Notes under the pieces: generated by a model
What the model saw: only the letters and a program-made list of their open reading frames with translations
What the model was told of the DNA's origin: nothing
Databases searched by the model: none
NCBI RefSeq assembly: GCF_020216065.1
Contig: NZ_JAIWNA010000002.1
Location: 1,023,135-1,087,134 of the forward strand
Source: Nocardia rosealba
GTDB lineage: Bacteria; Actinomycetota; Actinomycetes; Mycobacteriales; Mycobacteriaceae
DNA: 64,000 bases
Direction: 5' to 3'
Made by a program: the position numbers and the translations under genes
Part shown: positions 51,896-60,058 of the stretch, piece after piece
Layout: each line of letters opens with the position of its first letter
Position numbering within the stretch: position 1 is the first letter of the stretch

Positions 51896-53127
51896 CAGCG
51901 CCGAACACCGCCGACCTCGAACCCGTCGACGATTTCCGCGACCGCGCCCGCCGCTGGCTGCGGGCCACTCTCCCACCCGCCCCAGCCGAACCCGCCGGCG
52001 AGAGCGGTAAGTCCGAGGCGTCCTGGTCGCGCGCACGACAGCTGCAGCGAATTCTGTACGACGGCGGCTTCGCCGGCATCTGCTTCCCGAGGCAATACGG
52101 CGGACTCGGGCTCACCCCCGAACATCAGCGCGCCTTCTCGGAGGAGTCACGCGGCTTCGAAATGCCACTGGCACTGAACATTCCGACGCTCACGATCTGC
52201 GCGGCGACGATTCTGGACCGGGGCACCGAAGCGCAGAAGCGCGATCACCTCCCGGCGGTCCTGCGTGGCGAGGAACTGCTCGTACAGTTCCTGTCCGAGC
52301 CGCGCGGCGGGTCGGATCTGGCCGGGCTCACCACCCGCGCCGAGCGCAGAGGCGAGAACTGGGTGCTCAACGGCACCAAGATCTGGAGTTCGGGAGCCTA
52401 CGCCGCCGACTACGCCCTGTGCCTGGCACGTACCGACTGGGACGTACCGAAACACGCGGGGCTCACCATGTTCCTGGTGCCGGTGCACGCGCCGGGCATC
52501 ACCATCCGCCGGATCACCCAGGTGGACGGATCACGCGAGTTCTGCCAGGAGTTCCTCGACGACGTGGTCCTCCCCGGCGACGCGGTTCTCGGCGAGGTGA
52601 ACGGTGGCTGGGAGGTGACGAACCGCCAGCTGTTCCACGAGCGCAGCGCGGTCGGTGGCGCGTCACCGTACGCCAGCGGGGCGCAGGCCCACAGCGGACG
52701 CGACGTGTCCGCGCTGGTCGAGATCGCCCGGCGGACCGGGCAATTCGACGATCCGCGGGTCAGGGAGGACATCGGTGCGGCGCGGGCGATGAACATGGTG
52801 CACGATCAGCTGATCGCCCGCATCACCCGCGGCATCGCGAGCGGCGCCCTCCCGCCCGCCGCGGGTTCCATCGTTCGCCTGTTCAGTGCCCAGAATTCCT
52901 GGTTGCAAGCCGATACGGCGCTGCGGGTCGCCGGTCCGTGGGCCGCCACCGGACCGGACGGTTCCGGCCGGGCCGGGCACGATTACCTGATGCGCCAGGC
53001 ATGGAGCCTGGCCGGTGGCAGTACCGAGATGGCGCGCAACATCATCAGCGAGCGGGTGCTCGGGATGCCACGCGAAGCGGCGCCCGATCGGGATGTGCCG
53101 TTCAACCGGGTCGAGCGAGGGCGCTAG
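51892..53127 (+). CDS. Acyl-CoA dehydrogenase (FadE), subunit 2
   Basis: 411 residues from ATG 51892. ACAD features: GGFAGICFPRQYGGLGLTPE, FLSEPRGGSDLAGL, WVLNGTKIWSSGA, and the C-terminal AGGSTEMARNIISERVLGMP. Together with the preceding gene it likely forms a FAD-dependent dehydrogenase that introduces a C-C double bond into the CoA ester. Ends 2 bp before a strong bidirectional terminator. Confidence 0.92.
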   Translation: MTAPNTADLEPVDDFRDRARRWLRATLPPAPAEPAGESGKSEASWSRARQLQRILYDGGFAGICFPRQYGGLGLTPEHQRAFSEESRGFEMPLALNIPTLTICAATILDRGTEAQKRDHLPAVLRGEELLVQFLSEPRGGSDLAGLTTRAERRGENWVLNGTKIWSSGAYAADYALCLARTDWDVPKHAGLTMFLVPVHAPGITIRRITQVDGSREFCQEFLDDVVLPGDAVLGEVNGGWEVTNRQLFHERSAVGGASPYASGAQAHSGRDVSALVEIARRTGQFDDPRVREDIGAARAMNMVHDQLIARITRGIASGALPPAAGSIVRLFSAQNSWLQADTALRVAGPWAATGPDGSGRAGHDYLMRQAWSLAGGSTEMARNIISERVLGMPREAAPDRDVPFNRVERGR

Positions 53128-53128
53128 C

Positions 53129-53160
53129 ACGGTTCCGGCAACGGTGGTTGCCGGAACCGT
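53129..53160. terminator. Bidirectional terminator between convergent FadE and CoA-transferase genes
   Basis: ACGGTTCCGGCAAC (53129-53142) and GTTGCCGGAACCGT (53147-53160) make a perfect 14-bp stem with a 4-nt loop, exactly in the 39-bp gap between two converging genes. Confidence 0.88.
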
Positions 53161-53166
53161 CACCGC

Positions 53167-54372
53167 CTAGGTGATCGCGCCCGCTGTCTTCAGGGCGATG
53201 ATGCGGTCCCAGTCCAGTCCGGCTTCGAGCAGGACCTCGTCGGTGTGCGCCGCGAACTCCGGGCCGGCGGTGGGTTCGGGGGCGGCCACATCGAATTGCA
53301 CCGGGTTGGCCACCAGGTCGAGTTCACCCGCGCGCACCAGGTATTCGTTGGCCAGGATCTGCGGGTCCGCGCCGACCTGCAGACTGTCCTGCACCGGCGC
53401 CCACGGACCGGACAGGGTGGCCAGCCGAGTCGTCCACTCGGCGAGGGTGCGCGTCGCGAACACCTCGCGCAGAATCCGCACGGCCGCTTCGGTATTGGCC
53501 GCCAGCTGCTCCCCCGTGCCGAAGCGCGGATCACGTGCCAGCTCGGGACGATCGATGTGGTGACACACGTCGGCCCAGAACTTCGCCGGCTGCAACATCA
53601 CCAGCGACAGGTGCCTGCCGTCGGCGGTGGCGTAGAGACCCGACAGCGGATTGGTCGGCGCGCCGTGCCCGCCCGGCACCGGCGCCACCATCGGCTCACC
53701 GAGATGCGCCGACAACGCGATGGTGTGCCCCATCGCCCACAGACCGCTGCCGAGCAGGGACACGTCGACCACCGAGGTTTCACCCGTGCGTTCGCGTTTG
53801 AGCAGGGCCGCCGCGATGCCGCCCGCCAGATTCGTGCCCGAGATGGTGTCGCCGAAAGCGGGCCCCGGCGGGGAGATCATGCCGTCGGTCCCCGGTGGGG
53901 TGATGGTGGCGGCCACCGAGGCGCGGCACCAGAAGGCGGTCATGTCGAAACCGCCCTTGTCCGCTTCGGCGCCGCGTGGACCGAGGGCACTGCCGCGCGC
54001 GTAGACGATCGCCGGATTCACCGCGCGGATGTCGTCCACGTCGATGCCGAACTTGGTGCGCGCCTGCGGCAGGAAGCTGGTCAGGAAAACGTCGGCGCCC
54101 CGCGCCAGCTCGTGGATCACCTCGCAGCCCGCGGGAACCGACATGTCGACACCGATACTCCGCTTGCCCCGGTTCGCGTGCTCCACATTGGGATTCGGTT
54201 CGCCCTCCACCCGCATCCGGCCGACCTGACGCAGGCCGCGTTGCGGATCGCCGGTGACCGCGTGCTCGACCTTGACCACGTCGGCACCCCAGTCCGCGAG
54301 AACCGCGCCCGCCGACGGCACGAACCCGTACATGGCCACCTCGAGCACGCGGATTCCCTCGAGCGGCCCCAT
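53167..54372 (-). CDS. CoA transferase family III (CaiB/BaiF)
   Basis: 401 residues from ATG 54372 (GTG 54375 possible). Family III layout: GPLEGIRVLEVAMYGFVPSAG, ADWGADVVKVEH, NRGKRSIGVD, and the catalytic Asp175 in PAFGDTISG. Transfers CoA between acids without ATP, and is commonly used in catabolism of bulky acids. The ALDH gene upstream ends with an overlapping stop (TGATG), so the two are co-translated on the minus strand. Confidence 0.92.
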   Translation of the reverse strand: MGPLEGIRVLEVAMYGFVPSAGAVLADWGADVVKVEHAVTGDPQRGLRQVGRMRVEGEPNPNVEHANRGKRSIGVDMSVPAGCEVIHELARGADVFLTSFLPQARTKFGIDVDDIRAVNPAIVYARGSALGPRGAEADKGGFDMTAFWCRASVAATITPPGTDGMISPPGPAFGDTISGTNLAGGIAAALLKRERTGETSVVDVSLLGSGLWAMGHTIALSAHLGEPMVAPVPGGHGAPTNPLSGLYATADGRHLSLVMLQPAKFWADVCHHIDRPELARDPRFGTGEQLAANTEAAVRILREVFATRTLAEWTTRLATLSGPWAPVQDSLQVGADPQILANEYLVRAGELDLVANPVQFDVAAPEPTAGPEFAAHTDEVLLEAGLDWDRIIALKTAGAIT

Positions 54373-55886
54373 CACTTCGCCCCGCTCTCGGCGGCGAGCC
54401 CGACGACGGCCGCGTACGTCTTGGTCTCCAGGAACTCCTCCAGCCCCGCGACGCCGCTCTCCCGGCCGATACCGGACTGTTTGAACCCGCCGAAGGGCGC
54501 GTCCGGGGCGAAGTAGTTGCCGCCGTTGATGCTGAACGTGCCCGCTCGGATCCGGCGGGCGACGGCGAGTGCCCGGTCCTGGTCGGCGCTGAACACTGAG
54601 CCGGACAGGCCGTAGACGGAATTGTTGGCGATGCGTACGGCATCGTCGTCGTCGGTGTAGGGGATCACGGCGAGCACCGGCCCGAACACCTCTTCCTGGG
54701 CGATCTCGCTGTCGGGGTCGACACCGGCGAGCAGGGTCGGCGCGTAGTAGAAGCCGGGGTCGATCTTCTTGCCGCCGGTGACCAGGGTGGCGCCTGCCTC
54801 GACCGCGCGTTCGACCAGACCGTGCACCTTGTCGCGCTGCCGGGCGCTGATCAGCGGTCCCATATAGGTTTTCGGGTCGCTCGGATCGCCGACGGTGACC
54901 CAGCCGAGGTTGGTCGCGACCAGATCGACGATCTCGTCGTGGCGGGCCCGCGGCACCAGCAGCCGGGAAGTGAGCGCACAGCCCTGACCCGCGTGTGTGC
55001 AGATGGTGAAGGCGGCGAACACGGCGGTCGTCGCGAAGTCGGCGTCGTCGAGCAGCACCATCGCCGATTTGCCGCCCAACTCGAGGAAGACCCGCTTGAG
55101 CGACTCGCCCGCGGCGGCCATGATCTGCTTGCCGACCGCCGTCGACCCGGTGAAGCTGATGAGGTCGACGTCGGGATGGGTGGTGAGCGCCTTGCCCACC
55201 GAGACGTCGTCGGACGACAGCACATTCACCACCCCGGGTGGGATATCGGTGTGCTCGGCGATGAGCTCGCCGAGCGCGAGCGTGGCCAGCGGAGTGTCGG
55301 GCGCGGCTTTGAGCACCACCGTGCAGCCGGCGGCCAGTGCAGGGACGAGTTTGGCCAGGGCGAGCTGGTGCGGATAGTTGTAGGCCACGATCGCCGACAC
55401 CACGCCCGCGGCTTCCTTATCGATCCAGCGCCGGTGCCGTTCGCCCCGGATCTCGAGTTCACCGAGGTCCTCGGTGAACCGGTAGTCCGGGAGCAGATCG
55501 GCGTAGTAGCGCGCGATCTCGATGGGGAGGTCGAGCTGGTTGCCGTGGGTGAGGCGGCGGGTGGCGCCCACCTCGGCGATGGTCACTTCCCGCAGCTCCT
55601 CGACGTGCTCGCGCAACGCGCGGTGCAACTGGTCGAGGCAGGTGGCCCGGAATCCCACATCGGTGGACCAGGTGGTGGTGTCGAAGGCCCGGCGCGCGGC
55701 GGCGACGGCCGCCTCGGTGTGCTCGGGACCGGCCTGCGGCGCATAGCCGTACACCGCCCCGGTCGAGGGATCGAGCGAGGGGAACGACTGTGGCGTCCCG
55801 ACCAGCTGTCCGTCGACCAACATCCGCCTGGTGACGGTGGTGGCCGTCGCCCGGCCGCCGTCTTTGTCCGTGTCCTGGGATGACAT
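54372..55886 (-). CDS. Aldehyde dehydrogenase (minus-strand unit)
   Basis: 504 residues. ALDH motifs: VAYNYPHQLALAK, VLKAAPDTP, FTGSTAVGK, Glu269 in LELGGKS, catalytic Cys303 in GQGCALTSR, then EEVFGPVLAVIPY. GGAGG upstream of ATG 55886. Divergent from the TauD/SDR/P450 operon; one dyad (55907-55921) sits 20 bp from its start. Probably coupled with the CoA transferase: aldehyde to acid to CoA ester. Confidence 0.92.
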   Translation of the reverse strand: MSSQDTDKDGGRATATTVTRRMLVDGQLVGTPQSFPSLDPSTGAVYGYAPQAGPEHTEAAVAAARRAFDTTTWSTDVGFRATCLDQLHRALREHVEELREVTIAEVGATRRLTHGNQLDLPIEIARYYADLLPDYRFTEDLGELEIRGERHRRWIDKEAAGVVSAIVAYNYPHQLALAKLVPALAAGCTVVLKAAPDTPLATLALGELIAEHTDIPPGVVNVLSSDDVSVGKALTTHPDVDLISFTGSTAVGKQIMAAAGESLKRVFLELGGKSAMVLLDDADFATTAVFAAFTICTHAGQGCALTSRLLVPRARHDEIVDLVATNLGWVTVGDPSDPKTYMGPLISARQRDKVHGLVERAVEAGATLVTGGKKIDPGFYYAPTLLAGVDPDSEIAQEEVFGPVLAVIPYTDDDDAVRIANNSVYGLSGSVFSADQDRALAVARRIRAGTFSINGGNYFAPDAPFGGFKQSGIGRESGVAGLEEFLETKTYAAVVGLAAESGAK

Positions 55887-55906
55887 CCCGCCTCCTAGAT
55901 CAGCAT

Positions 55907-55921
55907 GAAAATGTGATTCTC
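55907..55921. promoter_or_regulatory. GAGAAT-type operator, left copy in divergent promoter
   Basis: GAAAATGTGATTCTC matches the perfect dyad at 46496 at 13 of 15 positions. It lies 20 bp from the start of the minus-strand aldehyde dehydrogenase, in the 196-bp divergent promoter region. Confidence 0.6.
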
Positions 55922-56046
55922 ATTCCTGAGAGCAATATATCCACATCTGTCACGCGAAGCAGCCGAATGCCGGACCCGATACCGACAGGACGGCCCAGAT
56001 CTCCGGCGAGAGAGTCGAGTTCAGCTCTTGCGGAGGCAGTTGTCGC

Positions 56047-56061
56047 GAGAGTACGGTTCTC
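56047..56061. promoter_or_regulatory. GAGAAT-type operator, right copy in divergent promoter
   Basis: GAGAGTACGGTTCTC matches the 46496 dyad at 12 of 15 positions, with intact ends. It lies 21 bp before the GTG of the TauD gene, the mirror of the copy at 55907, so both divergent units appear to be controlled by the same regulator. Confidence 0.6.
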
Positions 56062-56082
56062 ATCATCGGAAGGGAGATTCTT

Positions 56083-56889
56083 GTGATTCACACAACAGCG
56101 CTCCGTCCTGCGATCGGGGTGGAAGTCACCGGCATCACCGATCTGCACGACGACACGGTGATCAGCCGTTGCCTCGAGGCGCTGAAATGGCGCGGAGTCC
56201 TGGTGGTGCGCGGTCTGCACCTCGACGACGAGGCGCAACTGGCGCTGTGCCGCAAGCTCGGCACCGTGCTCGCGCCGGGTGGGCGGGAGATCTTCACGAT
56301 CACCCTCGACCCGGCGAAGAACCGGGCGGCGAAATACCTCGAGGGCACGTTCTTCTGGCACATCGACGACACCACCAACGATGTGCCGGCCAAGGCAACG
56401 GCGCTCACGGCCCGCCACGTCGCCATGGAGGGCGGTGGCACCCAGTTCGCCAGCACCTATGCCGCCTACGAGAACCTTCCCGAGACCGAGCGCAAACGCT
56501 ACGAGGGATTGCGCGTGGTGCACAGCTTCGAAGCGTCCCAGCGGCTGGTCCATCCCGACCCCACCCCGGCGCAGGTCGCCGAATGGCGCACCCAGCCGAC
56601 CCACGAGACCGCCCTGGTCTGGTCGCGCGCGGACGGCCGTAAATCGCTGGTCGTCGGCGCCACCGCCGACCACATCGTCGGCATGGCGCCCGACGAGAGC
56701 CGCGCACTGCTGGACGAACTGCTCGCCTGGTCGACCCAGGACCGCTTCGCCTACACCCACGACTGGGCCGTCGGCGACCTGGTGATCTGGGACAACACCG
56801 CCATCCTGCACCGGGCCCTGCCCTATCCGGCCTCGTCGGAGCGCGAACTGCACCGGACGACCATCGCGGGCGAGGAGGCATGGGGGTGA
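56083..56889 (+). CDS. TauD/TfdA-type 2-oxoglutarate Fe(II) dioxygenase (copy 2)
   Basis: 268 residues from GTG 56083 (GGAAGGGAG upstream). Iron ligands His93 and Asp95 (WHIDD) and His243 (ILHRALPYP), 2-oxoglutarate Arg258 (HRTTIAGE). Paralogue of the gene at 26724 with shared FASTY, EASQR, DESRALLDEL and VIWDN elements. Hydroxylates an unknown substrate. Overlaps the following SDR gene by 10 bp. Confidence 0.9.
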   Translation: MIHTTALRPAIGVEVTGITDLHDDTVISRCLEALKWRGVLVVRGLHLDDEAQLALCRKLGTVLAPGGREIFTITLDPAKNRAAKYLEGTFFWHIDDTTNDVPAKATALTARHVAMEGGGTQFASTYAAYENLPETERKRYEGLRVVHSFEASQRLVHPDPTPAQVAEWRTQPTHETALVWSRADGRKSLVVGATADHIVGMAPDESRALLDELLAWSTQDRFAYTHDWAVGDLVIWDNTAILHRALPYPASSERELHRTTIAGEEAWG

Positions 56890-57590
56890 AAACGGCAGTG
56901 GTCACCGGCGGCGGCTCGGGCATCGGACTCGCTGTCGCCCAACGACTCCGGGCCGACGGCTACCACGTGGCGACGATCGATCTGCGCCCCGGTGACACCG
57001 AGTTCGACCACGTCGCCGATGTCACCGACCCTGATCAGGTGGGCGAAGCGCTCACCGCGATCCGCGCCCAGCTCGGTCCGGTGACCATCCTGGTCAACGC
57101 CGCGGGCCTGGACGGGGCGGGCCGGTTCGTCGACATCGATTTCGCGCGCTGGCAACAGGTGATCGCGGTGAATCTGCACGGCGTCTACCACTGCGTGCAG
57201 GCCGTGCTGCCCGACATGCTCGCCCAGCACTGGGGGCGCATCGTCAACATCTCCTCCTCGAGCACACACTCCGGTCAGCCCTTCATGGCGCATTACGTCG
57301 CGGCGAAGTCCGCCGTCAACGGGCTCACGAAATCGCTGGCGCTCGAGCTCGGTCCGGTGGGCATCACGGTCAATGCCGTGCCGCCCGGATTCATCGACAC
57401 CCCGATGCTGCGCAAGGCCGAGGCCGCCGGGCAGCTGGGCGGCACGATCGATGACCACATCAAGCGCACTCCGGTGCGGCGCGTCGGGCAGCCCGAGGAC
57501 ATCGCCGCCGCCTGCGCATTCCTGATCTCCGAGAGCGCCGGGTACATCACCGGGCAGATCCTCGGCGTCAACGGCGGCCGCAACACCTAG
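56880..57590 (+). CDS. SDR-family oxidoreductase
   Basis: 236 residues; ATG with GAGGAGG just upstream, inside the end of the TauD gene. Cofactor loop TGGGSGIGLAVAQRL, NAAG, NISSSSTHS, YVAAK and the C-terminal GYITGQILGVNGG. FabG-like, related to the SDR at 23711. TauD-SDR adjacency is echoed at the other end of the locus, where an SDR and a TauD share one operon. Confidence 0.88.
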   Translation: MGVKTAVVTGGGSGIGLAVAQRLRADGYHVATIDLRPGDTEFDHVADVTDPDQVGEALTAIRAQLGPVTILVNAAGLDGAGRFVDIDFARWQQVIAVNLHGVYHCVQAVLPDMLAQHWGRIVNISSSSTHSGQPFMAHYVAAKSAVNGLTKSLALELGPVGITVNAVPPGFIDTPMLRKAEAAGQLGGTIDDHIKRTPVRRVGQPEDIAAACAFLISESAGYITGQILGVNGGRNT

Positions 57591-57618
57591 CCGCCATCTC
57601 CATCGAAAGGAAATCCCC

Positions 57619-58479
57619 GTGGGACGTGTCGAGGGCAAAGTCGCCTTTATCACCGGAGCCGCACGAGGCCAGGGCCGCAGTCACGCGGTGCGCCTGGCCG
57701 GCGAGGGCGCCGACATCATCGCCGTCGATATCTGCCGCGATATCGACTCCATCGGTTATCCCTTGGCGCGGCCCGAGGACCTGGAGGAGACGGCTCGCCT
57801 CGTCGAGAAGTCGGGGCGCCGGATCGTCACCGTGCAGGCCGACGTGCGCGACGCCGCCCAGGTCCGCGACGCCGTGGCCCAGGGCGTCGCGGAGCTGGGC
57901 CGGCTCGACATCGTGGTGGCCCAGGCAGGCATCGCCGGTATGAAGGGTCAGCCGCAATGGCAGGCCTGGACCGACGTGATCGATACCAATCTCGTCGGCG
58001 TGCTCAACGCCATCCACGCCGCGCTGCCGCACCTCGAGGAGGGCGCTTCCATCATCGCCACCGGCTCGCTGGCCGCGCTGATGGATGTGAGCAAGGTGGA
58101 CCAGCCGGGCAAGGACCCCGGTGGGGTGGCCTACATGGTGGCCAAACGCGCACTGTCGATGATCGTGCACGAGATCGCGACCCACATCGCGCCGAAGAAG
58201 ATCCGCGCCAACGTGATTCATCCGACCAACTGCAACACCCCCATGTTGCAGAGCGAGCCGATGTACCGCTCGTTCCGTCCCGACCTCGAGCACCCGACCC
58301 GGGCCGACGCCGAGCCCGCCTTCTACACCCAGCAGGCCATGCCGGTGCCGTTCATCGAGCCCGAGGACATCAGCGACGCGGTGCTCTTCCTCGCCTCCGA
58401 CGAATCCCGCTTCATCACCGGTACGCAATTGCGGGTGGACGCGGGCGGATATCTGAAGTGGTACGACTACCACGTCTGA
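57619..58479 (+). CDS. Mycofactocin-type SDR oxidoreductase
   Basis: 286 residues from GTG 57619 (GAAAGGAAA upstream). Hallmarks of the mycofactocin-coupled SDR family (carveol-dehydrogenase-like): TGAARGQGRSHAVRLAGEGA, DIIAVDICRDIDSIGYPLA, then RPEDLEETARLVEK, catalytic YMVAK and a late ITGTQLRVDAGG. These enzymes keep NAD(H) bound and pass electrons to mycofactocin, oxidising terpenoid or steroid alcohols. This supports a terpenoid-like substrate. The mycofactocin biosynthesis genes must lie elsewhere. Confidence 0.87.
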   Translation: MGRVEGKVAFITGAARGQGRSHAVRLAGEGADIIAVDICRDIDSIGYPLARPEDLEETARLVEKSGRRIVTVQADVRDAAQVRDAVAQGVAELGRLDIVVAQAGIAGMKGQPQWQAWTDVIDTNLVGVLNAIHAALPHLEEGASIIATGSLAALMDVSKVDQPGKDPGGVAYMVAKRALSMIVHEIATHIAPKKIRANVIHPTNCNTPMLQSEPMYRSFRPDLEHPTRADAEPAFYTQQAMPVPFIEPEDISDAVLFLASDESRFITGTQLRVDAGGYLKWYDYHV

Positions 58480-58493
58480 AAGGAATTCCCGCC

Positions 58494-58685
58494 GTGAAGG
58501 TTCGAGTCGATTCAGCGCGCTGTCAGGGCCACACCCTGTGCGCGATGACCGCTCCCCGCGCGTTTCAGCTGAGCGAGATCGATGGCCATTCGTCGCCGGT
58601 CGACGAGGACGTGCCGCCCGACCAGGAGGACCAGGTGCGCGAAGCGGCCCACTCCTGCCCAGAACGCGCCATCGAAATATTCTGA
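58494..58685 (+). CDS. 3Fe-4S-type ferredoxin with CxxHxxC motif
   Basis: 63 residues from GTG 58494 (AAGGAA upstream). Cluster motif C10-x2-H13-x2-C16 ... C55-P: only three cysteines, with His at the position that is Cys in 4Fe-4S forms, so a [3Fe-4S] or His-influenced cluster is expected. Single-cluster ferredoxins of this type donate electrons to P450s in mycobacteria. It is immediately upstream of the P450 gene (11 bp), its likely partner. Confidence 0.88.
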   Translation: MKVRVDSARCQGHTLCAMTAPRAFQLSEIDGHSSPVDEDVPPDQEDQVREAAHSCPERAIEIF

Positions 58686-58696
58686 GAGGACACGTC

Positions 58697-60058
58697 ATGA
58701 CCGTCGACGACGTGGCGACAGACCGAACACGTAAACAGCCGGCATTCTCCTTCGACCGATTCGCGCCCGGGTACCGGGACCGTTTCGTCGACATCACCGC
58801 GACCATGCAGGAGCAGTGCCCGATCGCCTGGAGCGACACCTACGACGGGCACTGGGTGGCGGCGGGCAACCGCGAGGTCTTCGAACTCGCCCGCTGCCCG
58901 CACATCTCCAACGACCACGACCCGGCCGGAGTCCGACGCGGCTACCAGGGCATCTCGATCCCGAAAGCCCCACGGGCGAGCGGCGTCCGAGGTGGCATCC
59001 TGGAAATGGACGAGCCCGAGCATCGGGAGGTGCGTGCGGCACTCAACCCGTACCTGTCCCCCGCCGCGGTCGCGCGGTGGGTGCCGTTCATCGACGAGGT
59101 GGTGCGTGCCGCACTCGACGAGAAGATCGAATCCGGTCGTATCGATTTCGTCGACGATCTCGCCAATATCGTGCCCGCGGTGCTCACCCTCGGCATGCTC
59201 GGTGTGCCGCTGGCGAAATGGACGATCTACAACGAGCCCGCGCACGCCTCGGTGTACACACCGCCGGATTCCCCGGATTATCCCCGGGTCGCCGAAATGC
59301 ACCGGACGATGGGAATCGACCTGTTACAGAATCTGTTCGAGATCAGGGAAAATCCCCGGCCGGGTCTGATCGACGCGATCAACAACGCGACCATGAACGG
59401 CGAGCCGCTGCCCGATCTGGAAATGCTCGGCATGCTCGGTCTGCTCATCGGCGGCGGATTCGATACCACGACCGCACTCACCGCACATGCGCTGGAATGG
59501 CTGTCGGAGAATCCGGAGCAACGCGAGATGTTGAGCCACGAACGCGACAGCCTCCTCGATTCGGCCACCGAGGAATTCCTGCGCTATTACACGCCCGCGC
59601 CGGGCGACGGACGCACGATCGCGCAGGACTGCGAGGTCGTCGGGACCGAATTCAAAGAGGGCGACCGGGTATGGCTGTCGTGGGCGATGGCGAACCGCGA
59701 CCCGGCCGTCTTCGACAATCCGAACGAGGTGGTCCTGGATCGCCGGCGTAACCGGCACTACAGCTTCGGGCTCGGCGTGCACCGGTGCATCGGGTCGAAT
59801 GTGGCTCGTACCGTGTTCAAGCGGATGCTCGTCGCCGTGCTGGACCGCATGCCGGACTACCGGTGCGATCCGGAGCGCACCGTGCACTACGACACCATCG
59901 GTGTCATCCAGGGCATGCGGCACCTCCCCGCGACGTTCACCCCCGGCCCCCGGCTCGGCGCCGGGCTCGACGAGACCCTGGCGGCATTACAGACACTGTG
60001 CGACGAACAAGGTCTCGCGGCACCGGTCACCGCACCGAACGCTCCTGGGGCACAGTGA
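58697..60058 (+). CDS. Cytochrome P450
   Basis: 453 residues from ATG 58697 (GAGAGGA upstream). I-helix GGGFDTTTALTA, ExxR in TEEFLRYYTPA, and the haem loop FGLGVHRCIG with Cys364 as iron ligand. Predicted hydroxylation of the hydrophobic substrate using the ferredoxin encoded just upstream. The acid-alcohol pair before the I-helix Thr is unusual: GFDTTT instead of AGxDT. Last gene before the aldolase, whose GTG overlaps its stop. Confidence 0.93.
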   Translation: MTVDDVATDRTRKQPAFSFDRFAPGYRDRFVDITATMQEQCPIAWSDTYDGHWVAAGNREVFELARCPHISNDHDPAGVRRGYQGISIPKAPRASGVRGGILEMDEPEHREVRAALNPYLSPAAVARWVPFIDEVVRAALDEKIESGRIDFVDDLANIVPAVLTLGMLGVPLAKWTIYNEPAHASVYTPPDSPDYPRVAEMHRTMGIDLLQNLFEIRENPRPGLIDAINNATMNGEPLPDLEMLGMLGLLIGGGFDTTTALTAHALEWLSENPEQREMLSHERDSLLDSATEEFLRYYTPAPGDGRTIAQDCEVVGTEFKEGDRVWLSWAMANRDPAVFDNPNEVVLDRRRNRHYSFGLGVHRCIGSNVARTVFKRMLVAVLDRMPDYRCDPERTVHYDTIGVIQGMRHLPATFTPGPRLGAGLDETLAALQTLCDEQGLAAPVTAPNAPGAQ

